This document shows, in pieces, positions 15,521-22,477 of a DNA stretch of 33,411 nucleotides. The position numbers were made by a program, and so were the translations under genes. The notes under the pieces are model-generated. The model was not told the DNA's origin. It searched no databases and was given only the letters and a program-made list of their open reading frames with translations. Position 1 is the stretch's first letter. The number at the start of each line of letters is the position of its first letter. The stretch is taken from positions 1-33,411 of the forward strand of contig DCSM01000172.1 of assembly GCA_002325605.1 (NCBI GenBank), given 5' to 3'. The stretch is from Chloroflexaceae bacterium UBA1466. GTDB lineage: Bacteria; Chloroflexota; Chloroflexia; Chloroflexales; Chloroflexaceae.

Positions 15521-16717
15521 ATGCGAAGATCAACTCAAATCGCGCTGGTTGGGGTAATGTTTCTGACAATTTTGGTCAGCATGGCCACAGGCGCGTTGGC
15601 TGGCGGATTAGCTGGCTACTATCTTGCCCAACGCACCGTGGCCAATCTGAAAATTCCCGCGATTACCTCGGTTGTGGCCCCTTCCGCCGAAAAGCCCTTG
15701 GGCCTTCAAATTGCCCCAACGCAGGCTCCATTATCGGTCTCACCTACAACTGGCGGGCCGAAAGATTCAACTTCGGAAATTATGATTAGCGCGGTTAAGA
15801 AAGTAGCTCCAGCAGTGGTGACCGTGCTTAATATCGGTGAAACGATAGACCTAAATGATAAAAAAAGCAATGGAAGCGGGAGTGGCGTGATTATAAGTCA
15901 AGAAGGCTACATCCTTACAAACAATCATGTTGTTGAAGGGGCCCGTTCGCTGGCGGTTATTTTCTCCGATAGCAGTCGCCATGATGCTGAATTGGTTGGC
16001 GCTGACCCCCTTTCCGATGTAGCAGTCATACGGATAAAAGACAAAGTGCCTGCGATAGCAACGCTTGGTGATTCAAGCATTCTTCTGCCAGGCGAGCAAG
16101 TTTTGACGATAGGAAGCCCCTTGGGCAACTTTCGCAATACGGTCACGGCAGGTGTAGTCAGCGCGGTCAACCGTTCGGTGGGCGATCTTGAGGGGCTAAT
16201 CCAGACCGATGCGTCAATCAATCGGGGCAATAGCGGGGGGCCGCTCATCAACCTGCGCGGGGAAGTGGTCGGCATTAACACGCTGGTTGTGCGGGGGCAA
16301 AGTCTGCTCACGGGCGATAGCGCCGAAGGGCTGGGGTTTGCGGTTCCCAGCAGCATTTTCAAGAATATCAGCGAGCAGCTAATCAAGACGGGTGAAATCA
16401 AATACCCTTATCTTGGCATCCGTTACACAATGATTGATGGCGATGTTGCGGCCCAACGGAACTTAGCGCTTCAGAATGGGGCCTTGGTGGCTGGGGTAGA
16501 AAAGGGAACTCCAGCCGAAAGTGCAGGATTGAAAGTTGATGACATCATCACGGCGGTAAATGGGAAATCGCTGGTGCAAGAAAATTCTTTGCGCTATGTG
16601 CTGACCCAATATAAGCCCGGCGATGCAGTAAAGCTAACGGTGCTGCGCGAGAAGAAAGAATTAAGTCTCAGTGTGACTTTGGCTACTCGCCCGCAGTTGC
16701 TCAATCCTAAGCCCTAA
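15521..16717 (+). CDS. HtrA/DegP-like membrane-anchored serine protease with PDZ domain
   Basis: 398 residues from the ATG at 15521, chosen because AAAGGAG (15509-15515) lies five bases upstream; an ATG at 15503 is less well placed. An N-terminal membrane segment (residues 7-35) anchors the protein with the catalytic part outside. Chymotrypsin-like domain about 90-295: H136 in LTNNHVVEGA, D166 in DPLSDVAVI and S238 in NRGNSGGPL make a complete triad. One PDZ domain about 297-390 (YLGIRYTMI, then GALVAGVEKGTPAESAGLKVDDIITAVNG) recognises C-termini of misfolded substrates. The family degrades damaged envelope proteins under heat or oxidative stress. The gene is alone, with its own terminator downstream. 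Confidence 0.96.
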   Translation: MRRSTQIALVGVMFLTILVSMATGALAGGLAGYYLAQRTVANLKIPAITSVVAPSAEKPLGLQIAPTQAPLSVSPTTGGPKDSTSEIMISAVKKVAPAVVTVLNIGETIDLNDKKSNGSGSGVIISQEGYILTNNHVVEGARSLAVIFSDSSRHDAELVGADPLSDVAVIRIKDKVPAIATLGDSSILLPGEQVLTIGSPLGNFRNTVTAGVVSAVNRSVGDLEGLIQTDASINRGNSGGPLINLRGEVVGINTLVVRGQSLLTGDSAEGLGFAVPSSIFKNISEQLIKTGEIKYPYLGIRYTMIDGDVAAQRNLALQNGALVAGVEKGTPAESAGLKVDDIITAVNGKSLVQENSLRYVLTQYKPGDAVKLTVLREKKELSLSVTLATRPQLLNPKP

Positions 16718-16742
16718 ATTCATTCTAAAAGTTACATTTGGT

Positions 16743-16776
16743 AAGGGAAAGTTCACAAGTGAGCTTTCCCTTTTTT
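16743..16776 (+). terminator. Intrinsic terminator after the HtrA gene
   Basis: AAGGGAAAG pairs with CTTTCCCTT across a loop that can itself pair CAC with GTG, and six Ts follow. It lies 25 bases after the stop codon. Confidence 0.9.
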
Positions 16777-16846
16777 GGTCAGCAGAAGGGAATGTCAGCT
16801 TTTTTTCAGTATTATCTCATTTTTCGGCCAGGTTGCCTCAAAAATA

Positions 16847-16855
16847 TGCTATAAT
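16847..16855 (+). promoter_or_regulatory. Extended -10 promoter
   Basis: TGCTATAAT, identical to the box at 6273-6281, lies in a 461-base gene-free stretch (16718-17178). No clear -35 is seen. Transcription from about 16862 would run through the structured element at 16934-17112 and into the secreted-protein gene at 17179, giving a leader of roughly 315 bases. Confidence 0.45.
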
Positions 16856-16933
16856 CGGGCCTGTCTAGTTGCAGCCCCTAAACGCCGTACCATGGTCGTA
16901 CTAGCGTTATGGTGGCCTTTCAGAGAAGAAGTC

Positions 16934-17074
16934 TGGATGCCTCTTTTCAGAGCCATCCAGGACTCTGAAACCCCCTCGCGGAGTCCACGGCTTTAGCCGT
17001 GACCCAACAGCTATGCTTCAGCAAATTCAGCAACCGCTGTTGCCTCCGCGAGAAAATAAATTGGGTTTCAGAGT
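16934..17074 (+). ncRNA. Structured leader RNA or folded repeat element with a three-way junction
   Basis: Nested perfect stems: P1 ACTCTGAAACCC (16962-16973) with GGGTTTCAGAGT (17063-17074); P2 CTCGCGGAG (16975-16983) with CTCCGCGAG (17044-17052); P3 hairpin CACGGC-TTTA-GCCGTG (16986-17001); P4 CAACAGC (17005-17011) with GCTGTTG (17036-17042). Junction linkers are only 2, 3 and 1 bases, so P2, P3 and P4 form a compact three-way junction. An extra hairpin precedes it (TGGATG 16934-16939 with CATCCA 16954-16959) and another follows (GGCAGG 17095-17100 with CCTGCC 17107-17112). P3 contains the GGCTTTAGCC core also found at 32397-32408, so the unit may be a REP/MITE-type mobile repeat; alternatively it is a regulatory leader. 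No known riboswitch consensus was recognised. Confidence 0.6.
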
Positions 17075-17178
17075 AGATTGAAAGGGAAAATGGTGGCAGG
17101 TTCCTCCCTGCCTTGGCCTCAATTTCCGCATCGTTGCGTATGGAAACTCTACCTTGTTTGTAGAAATGGAGTGCATCC

Positions 17179-18408
17179 TTGTTGAATCAAAATCGCCCTG
17201 TTTGGCGCTCGTTTGGAGTCTTGTTCGCCTTGGGGATCCTCGCTCTCAGTTCCTCAACTTATGCCGCTTCCCCTTCTGAGTCGACTTCAACCATCACGGT
17301 CAGGACTTCATCTTCAGGCGAAGAGTACGAAGGTGTCTCACTGGCCCAGGATCAAAGTATTGCGCTCCTTCCGGGTGCGCCACCATCCCCTAAAGTAGAG
17401 ACGGCCTATCAACGGTATGGCTACTATCTTTCGGGGGAACAAACTTTCAGTGAACCAACCTCGCGGCTGAAAGTGCATTATGAAGCCAAAATAGCTGAAA
17501 ATAGTGCTTTAGAGGTTGATGTCCGTGGCAGCAATGCGGCCCAAAATTGGACGGCTTGGGAAACCAATGTAACTTCAAACGCCGTGGTGGATTTTCCAAT
17601 CGCTGTCAAGCGGGCGCAATATCGGATTCGTTTGCTGGGAAGCAGTACAAACGGGCCCGTTTTACGCTTTATCAAACTGGAACCCTTGCCAAGCCCGATT
17701 CGTTACCAGGCGCAGGGCAGTGGCATAGCCCCGACCTTTCGCGTGTGGGCCACCCGTGAGGGTTTGGTCGGCTATCGAACCGCAAATGGCCACGTTATCC
17801 GCCCCAGAGATCGCTTTGTGGCCCTCCCTTCATGGCGCAACCTTTCAAGTAAGAATGGGCGGGAATATCAAGTCCGCATAACCTACAAGGGCCGCAGTGC
17901 CGTTGCACCCGTTTTTGATGTTGGCCCTTGGAATACCCACGACGATTACTGGAATCTGAACCGCGAACGTTACCAAGACTTGCGCCGTGGCTGGCCGCAA
18001 GACCATGCAGCCTATTTTGACGGCTACAATCGCGGCGTGGCTGAAAAGGGGCGCGTGACCTTTCCCACCGCAATTGATGTTGGGGATGGAACCTGGTGGG
18101 ACGACCTGCAAATTACCGCTGGCCGAGCGCAGGTTGACGTTACGTTTCTTTGGCTAGGGAATGGGAATGCTTCGCAAGACAACTCGCCCACCGCCCGAAC
18201 TCAACTGGCGCTCCCGCCGGCCCCAAATTTGCCTTCCCCTTCGCCAACTGAGTTTCCCATGCTCTCACCGACTCAAGTTGTAACACCTTCTGAAGTCACA
18301 GGGAATCCAACAGCGGAGCCAACTGCAACCTCAGTGGCTTCGCCCAGCCCTGGGCAACTTCCTCAACCCACTCCTTTGCTGATCAATACACCGCAAATTA
18401 GCAAATAG
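17179..18408 (+). CDS. Secreted protein with double-psi beta-barrel-like domain and Pro/Thr-rich tail
   Basis: 409 residues from TTG at 17179, preceded by GGAG seven bases upstream; no in-frame ATG is near. Signal peptide: RPVWRSFGVLFALGILALSSSTYA, cleaved about residue 29. Residues 55-175 form a beta-rich region (LKVHYEAKIAENSALEVDVR and AVKRAQYRIRLLGSS) resembling the carbohydrate- or wall-associated modules of sialidase-like proteins. Residues 185-320 look like a double-psi barrel/RlpA-like unit: FRVWATREGLVGYRTANGHVI, RFVALPS, VAPVFDVGPWN with D and W conserved, and VTFPTAIDVGDGTWWDDL. Residues 345-409 are a Pro/Ser/Thr spacer. No anchor is seen at the end, so it is probably released or non-covalently held. 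RlpA-type domains cleave or bind peptidoglycan, but the catalytic residues cannot be assigned with confidence. Confidence 0.7.
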   Translation: MLNQNRPVWRSFGVLFALGILALSSSTYAASPSESTSTITVRTSSSGEEYEGVSLAQDQSIALLPGAPPSPKVETAYQRYGYYLSGEQTFSEPTSRLKVHYEAKIAENSALEVDVRGSNAAQNWTAWETNVTSNAVVDFPIAVKRAQYRIRLLGSSTNGPVLRFIKLEPLPSPIRYQAQGSGIAPTFRVWATREGLVGYRTANGHVIRPRDRFVALPSWRNLSSKNGREYQVRITYKGRSAVAPVFDVGPWNTHDDYWNLNRERYQDLRRGWPQDHAAYFDGYNRGVAEKGRVTFPTAIDVGDGTWWDDLQITAGRAQVDVTFLWLGNGNASQDNSPTARTQLALPPAPNLPSPSPTEFPMLSPTQVVTPSEVTGNPTAEPTATSVASPSPGQLPQPTPLLINTPQISK

Positions 18409-18437
18409 CCTTACCTCAAAAGGCTTGGCGCGGAAAA

Positions 18438-18474
18438 TGTGCGCCCCAAAGGGTAAAACCCTTTGGGGCGCACA
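18438..18474. terminator. 17-bp perfect hairpin between convergent genes
   Basis: TGTGCGCCCCAAAGGGT and ACCCTTTGGGGCGCACA pair perfectly around a three-base loop AAA. It lies between the secreted-protein gene (stop 18408) and the oppositely oriented rpmG (stop 18501), where a bidirectional terminator is expected. It lacks a proper T-run on either side, so it may be a repeat element acting as a terminator. Confidence 0.65.
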
Positions 18475-18500
18475 GCTTGCTTTAAAGAAGCAAAAAAACG

Positions 18501-18665
18501 TTACTTTGTCTCGCGGTAGAGAACATGACGGCGCAAAAGAGGATCATAACGCCGCAATTCAAGGCGTGCGGTATCATTCCGCCGATTTTTCTCCGTTGTA
18601 TAGGTGTGGCCGCTCTCCGTACTTTTGAGCTTAATCACAATGCGGTTGCCTTTTTTGCCGGCCAT
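18501..18665 (-). CDS. rpmG: 50S ribosomal protein L33
   Basis: A 54-residue protein starting MAGKKGNRIVIKLKSTESG and ending LLRRHVLYRETK, which matches L33 over its whole length (HTYTTEKNRRN, LELRRYDP). L33 sits near the E site of the large ribosomal subunit. The ATG at 18665 has AAAGGAA about eight bases upstream. The two CxxC zinc-binding pairs of the C-plus form are absent, so this is the zinc-independent C-minus type. It stands alone, with divergent spacing to the histidine kinase. Confidence 0.95.
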   Translation of the reverse strand: MAGKKGNRIVIKLKSTESGHTYTTEKNRRNDTARLELRRYDPLLRRHVLYRETK

Positions 18666-19027
18666 TTTTTGGTTTCCTTTGAAGAGTAATCATTGACACT
18701 TTGCAGATTATTGACTTGACAGCTTCTGAAGTTTACCGCATTCTAGGAACCCTGTCAAATAGCCTAAAGAAGATCATGCCACAGCTAAAGCCATAAAAAA
18801 GCCTTGGGCAGAGGGAGAAAGCCAGAACAGGGATTGGCTATAATTTCAGGGAGCGATTACAATACTCGCAGCACCAAGTCCAGTGTTCGGCCTCTTGGGG
18901 CAAAGTTTCTGAACTTGGGGGCGCAAAGCCAAGCAAACCAGCCCAAATTGCCCTTTAGACCAGAAGCTCTCAGGGCTTTTTGCGAAGAAATAGAACTTAA
19001 AAATAGAGGATGATGTAAGCATTAGCC
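18666..19027. other. Gene-free divergent promoter region between rpmG and the histidine kinase
   Basis: No credible gene is seen in these 362 bases. A GCTATAAT box at 18837-18844 could be the -10 of the kinase promoter (about 180 bases of leader). TTGACA occurs at 18693-18698 and again at 18715-18720 on the plus strand but neither has a good -10 partner at 16-18 bases. An open frame at 18804-19013 has no family resemblance and no ribosome site. Confidence 0.4.
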
Positions 19028-20998
19028 ATGCAGGATACTAAAACTCCTCCCCTCAATGTTTCGGATCCCACATCCTTAACAATTTTGTTGATTGAGCATA
19101 ATCCATGTGATGCCCAAATCTTCCGTAAACTCTTTGCAGACATGACCGATGAGGTATCTTTTCGGCTCATTCACATCAATTGTCTCACTTTAAATACCAA
19201 GCGGCTCACAAAATATCATTTTGATGCGATTTTGTTGGCTTTACCGCTTGCAAAAAATACAGAAACAGCAGAATTAAGCAAACTGAGAGCTATTTTGCCC
19301 AATCTACCGCTGATTTTACTCGTTGACAAAGCTCATGAAGCCTTGGCCCACCAAGAAATTCAAGCGGGAGCAATGGATTATCTGCTCAAAGAGAATTTGC
19401 AGAGTGGGCCAGTGGCAAGAACCTTGCTAAACCGCACGATTCGTTATGCGATTGAACGCAGCCAAATGCGGCGGGAGTTGCAGAAATTTACCCAAGACCT
19501 CCAGAAGAGCGAGGCCCGCCTGCGGACCATGATTGAAAAAAATGCGGATGGCATTATTATTATTGACCGCCAGGGGAATTTGCGCTTTGTCAACCCGGCC
19601 GCCGAAAATCTGTTTGGCTATCGGGCCGCTGAATTGATTGGCGAAGATTTTGGCTTTCCCGTGGTGGCGGGCGAAACAACGGAGTTGGATGTTCACCACC
19701 GTGATGGGAGCTATGCCGTGGTCGAAATGCGGGTCGTGGAAGCTGATTGGGAAGGGATGAAAGCCTATCTGGCCTCCTTGCGCGACATCACCCAGCGCAA
19801 GCAGGTCGAAGCGGCGCTCCAGCGCTCCGCCAAACGGTTGGAGGCGCTCACGAAGATCGACCATTCGATTTTGGCGGCCCAATCGCCCCAAGAAATTGCC
19901 AATGCGGCTTTAGAGCATTTGCAACTTTTGCTGCCTTGCCAGCAAGTAAGTATTACAATGCTGGATGAAGAGGCTAAAGAGGCTGTAATCCTGGCGACAA
20001 ATGTACCTCACCGCTTGGCGGGTGAACACTTGCCGCTGAATGAAGATAGTATCTTTGTGCGTCCTCAGCAAGGGGGAAAACTAAAGGTCACAGAAAATTC
20101 GCAAACGGATGTCTGGTCCGCCGAACAACTCTTAATGGAGGGCTTATGTTCCGTAGTTTCGATTTCGCTGATGTTCAAAGAGAAGAAAATGGGAGCCTTG
20201 ACCTTGGGCACGAAGGTGGCAAACGCCTTCACCACCGAAGATGTTCAGATTGCCCACGAAGTGGCAGACCAATTGGCGATTGCAGTGCAACAAGCGCGGT
20301 TGTTTGAGCAAATTCGGGCGGGGCGCGAGCGCCTTCAAATCCTGTCGCGGCGCTTGCTGGAGGCCCAGGAAATTGAGCGCCGCCATATTGCCCGCGAGCT
20401 TCACGATGAGATTGGGCAGGCTCTCACGGCGGTCAAAATTAGCCTTCAAGCGGTGCAACGGGCCCCCAATACCCAAACTTTGCTGGCCCAAATCAATGAG
20501 GGAATTGGGATTGTGAATCGGGCTTTGGATCAGGTTCGGAACCTTTCGCTCGACTTACGGCCTTCCTTACTTGATGACTTAGGCTTATTGGCCGCTTTGC
20601 GCTGGCTGGCAGACCGCCAATCCCGCTGGGCCGGTTTTACGGTTGAATTTCATTCCGATTTGGCCACGGCTCGCTTGCCCCCCGATTTAGAAACCGCCTG
20701 TTTTCGGGTTGCCAAAGAAGCTTTAACCAACATTGTGCGCCATGCTCAAGCCCATCGGGTTCAGATTGAAGTTCGGCAACACAATGGAGAATTACATTTA
20801 ATCATTACGGATGATGGAGTCGGGTTTAACGTTCGCACCGCGAAGGAACAGGCCACCCGGGGCCTAAGTTTGGGGCTGTTGGGGATGGAGGAACGGGTCT
20901 TATTGGCTGGCGGCCAGATTAAGATCGAATCCCAAATCACGGGCGGAGCCCGCATTTGGACACGCTTTCCCTTACAACTGAAAAGGGAAGAAGGCTAA
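19028..20998 (+). CDS. NarL-type sensor histidine kinase: pseudo-receiver, PAS, GAF, HisKA_3, HATPase
   Basis: 656 residues, soluble. Residues 17-145 have receiver-domain outline (ILLIEHNPCDAQIFRKLF, FDAILLALPL, GAMDYLLKE), but the acidic pair is reduced to E23/H24 and the phospho-acceptor Asp is A71; only K121 is kept, so it cannot be phosphorylated normally. A PAS domain follows (161-258, with ADGIIIIDRQGNLRFVNPAAENLFGY) and a GAF domain (about 272-425). The kinase core has the HisKA_3 phosphosite RHIARELHDEIGQALTA (H459) and ATP-binding motifs N568 in EALTNIVRHA, DDGVGF (595-600) and GLLGMEER. HisKA_3 kinases normally pair with NarL/LuxR-type regulators; none is next door, so it is an orphan or signals to a distant partner. 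Confidence 0.92.
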   Translation: MQDTKTPPLNVSDPTSLTILLIEHNPCDAQIFRKLFADMTDEVSFRLIHINCLTLNTKRLTKYHFDAILLALPLAKNTETAELSKLRAILPNLPLILLVDKAHEALAHQEIQAGAMDYLLKENLQSGPVARTLLNRTIRYAIERSQMRRELQKFTQDLQKSEARLRTMIEKNADGIIIIDRQGNLRFVNPAAENLFGYRAAELIGEDFGFPVVAGETTELDVHHRDGSYAVVEMRVVEADWEGMKAYLASLRDITQRKQVEAALQRSAKRLEALTKIDHSILAAQSPQEIANAALEHLQLLLPCQQVSITMLDEEAKEAVILATNVPHRLAGEHLPLNEDSIFVRPQQGGKLKVTENSQTDVWSAEQLLMEGLCSVVSISLMFKEKKMGALTLGTKVANAFTTEDVQIAHEVADQLAIAVQQARLFEQIRAGRERLQILSRRLLEAQEIERRHIARELHDEIGQALTAVKISLQAVQRAPNTQTLLAQINEGIGIVNRALDQVRNLSLDLRPSLLDDLGLLAALRWLADRQSRWAGFTVEFHSDLATARLPPDLETACFRVAKEALTNIVRHAQAHRVQIEVRQHNGELHLIITDDGVGFNVRTAKEQATRGLSLGLLGMEERVLLAGGQIKIESQITGGARIWTRFPLQLKREEG

Positions 20999-21087
20999 AT
21001 TCAGGTGGCATGCTTATTTGTTCATCTGCTCTGGAACTTAATTTTTCTGCATGGCTTTGCACCATCCAGTGTTGGAAAGGTAATGAT

Positions 21088-21543
21088 GTGGTAAAAATGA
21101 TAATCGTCGGACGCTGGGGGCTATTTATGGCGTTGCTCTTCCTCCTTTTGGCTTGTGGAAATAGCAAACCCGCCGCGCTTAAGGGGGAAGGGCCTGGAAG
21201 TGAAGCCGGCACCTCTGCTGCCGTTGCGGGCAATGCCGTGGTCGGGAAAGCAATCTTTAACGGCGAACTGAAAATTGCAAGGTATCTCCCTTGCACTACT
21301 TGTCACTACGTTGAACCAGGTTATGGGGTGCTGGTTGGCCCTAATATGAATGGAGTCGCCAAACGGGCTGGGCAACGGGTGGCGGGCAAACCTGCTACCC
21401 AATATCTCCGTGAGTCAATCTTGAAGCCTGAAGCTTATACTGTACCTGAGTTCCCCCCAGGGACAATGAATCAGTCGTATGAAGGAATTTTTACCGAAGA
21501 GCAAATTAACGATGTTATTGCCTACTTAATGACCCTTAAATAG
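21088..21543 (+). CDS. Class I cytochrome c lipoprotein
   Basis: About 151 residues from GTG at 21088, which has GGAAAGG seven bases upstream; an ATG at 21097 is an alternative. Hydrophobic signal with a lipobox LLLAC (C23) directs lipid attachment, so the protein sits on the outer face of the cytoplasmic membrane. One heme c site, CTTCH (C69, C72, H73), and a likely distal ligand M127 in PPGTMNQSY, with the C-terminal helix EEQINDVIAYLMTLK typical of class I cytochromes. Such lipoproteins carry electrons between respiratory complexes (for example alternative complex III) and terminal oxidases; no oxidase gene is in the window. It follows the kinase gene by 90 bases on the same strand, so cotranscription is possible. 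Confidence 0.88.
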   Translation: MVKMIIVGRWGLFMALLFLLLACGNSKPAALKGEGPGSEAGTSAAVAGNAVVGKAIFNGELKIARYLPCTTCHYVEPGYGVLVGPNMNGVAKRAGQRVAGKPATQYLRESILKPEAYTVPEFPPGTMNQSYEGIFTEEQINDVIAYLMTLK

Positions 21544-21547
21544 GTTT

Positions 21548-22477
21548 CTAGCCCAGCTTAGAATGCACGAGCGCCACCCATTCGCCCTCTTGGTGGCGCT
21601 CGTGGTATTCCAGGCCCGCTGCGGCCAGCGCCAAAGTGACCTCCGTCTCGCGGGCCAAAATAATCCCACTACTCAGCAAAGTCCCACCAGGATTAAGCAC
21701 TTGGGCCAAAGCGGGAGCCAAATTGATGAGAACCGAAGCAATAATATTCGCAACCACCAGATCATACTTTTGATTCGTTTCTAAACCCCCTTGAACAACT
21801 TGCACTTGATCTGCTACTTGATTCAAAACGACATTTTCGCTGGCCACAGCCACCGCAATTGCGTCAAGATCAAAAGCCTCGACCTTTACTTCGTTTAATT
21901 TGGCGGCTGCAATCGCCAAAATCCCACTTCCCGTGCCCAAATCTAAAATTTGTTGCCCTGGTAACACGTGTTGCTCCAGCAACCGCAGACACAAGCGCGT
22001 CGTTGGGTGCAAACCTGTCCCAAAAGCCATCCCTGGATCAAGCTTCAGAATGAGATCCGCTGGCTGTGGAGTATATTCGAGCCAGGAAGGAACGATGACG
22101 ATGCGTTGCCCAATGCGCTGAACCTGATAGTATTGTTTCCAGTTATGGGCCCAATCTTCCTCGACCAAAGTTCGGGTCTGAAGCTGGCCGACAGGCCGCA
22201 TTTGGCCCAAATGCCACAGCGCAGTGGCCAAGTGCTGCTGAATTTCGGCGGCTTGCCCGTCGGCGGGCAGATAAGTCCGCACCGTAACGGGCCGGGTTGA
22301 ATCCAAATCGTACAAATGGTCTGTGCCGCCAGCGTCGCCCTCTTCGGTGGAAAGCCACGAAGGTTCCACCACGACTCCGCCTTGATAGCCATAGCGGGCA
22401 AACAAAGCTGCGACTTCTTCCCCAGCCTCCTGGTCTACGGCGATGCTTAATTCAAGCCAAGTTGCGGTTGTTGTCAC
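21548..22477 (-). CDS. prmA: Ribosomal protein L11 methyltransferase
   Basis: 309 residues from GTG at 22477, giving (M)TTTATWLELSIAVDQEAGE. It uses SAM to trimethylate lysines and the N-terminus of ribosomal protein L11 in the cytoplasm. Seen: family hallmark DPGMAFGTGLHPTT, SAM-binding motif ILDLGTGSGILAIAAAKL, acidic loop VEAFDLDAIAV and the catalytic-site motif VVANIIASVL. Length fits the family (about 290-310). The start overlaps the stop of the upstream glycosidase gene (GTGA, 22474-22477) and AGGAG is ten bases away, so it is translationally coupled. A longer open frame to 22525 exists but has no support. The opposite gene (cytochrome c) ends four bases away. Confidence 0.96.
   Translation of the reverse strand: MTTTATWLELSIAVDQEAGEEVAALFARYGYQGGVVVEPSWLSTEEGDAGGTDHLYDLDSTRPVTVRTYLPADGQAAEIQQHLATALWHLGQMRPVGQLQTRTLVEEDWAHNWKQYYQVQRIGQRIVIVPSWLEYTPQPADLILKLDPGMAFGTGLHPTTRLCLRLLEQHVLPGQQILDLGTGSGILAIAAAKLNEVKVEAFDLDAIAVAVASENVVLNQVADQVQVVQGGLETNQKYDLVVANIIASVLINLAPALAQVLNPGGTLLSSGIILARETEVTLALAAAGLEYHERHQEGEWVALVHSKLG

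Noticed and set aside
16775..16996. Plus-strand open frame of 73 codons in the gene-free stretch
   Set aside because: It crosses a terminator, a promoter and the structured element, has no ribosome site and no family likeness.
16934..17112. 6S RNA as identity of the structured element
   Set aside because: 6S RNA is one long interrupted hairpin with a central bubble; here there is a three-way junction with short arms, so the match fails.
18425..18628. Plus-strand open frame overlapping rpmG
   Set aside because: It runs through the long hairpin and opposite to a clear ribosomal protein gene.
18804..19013. Open frame of 69 codons upstream of the histidine kinase
   Set aside because: It has no ribosome site, includes the presumed promoter and shows no conserved motif.
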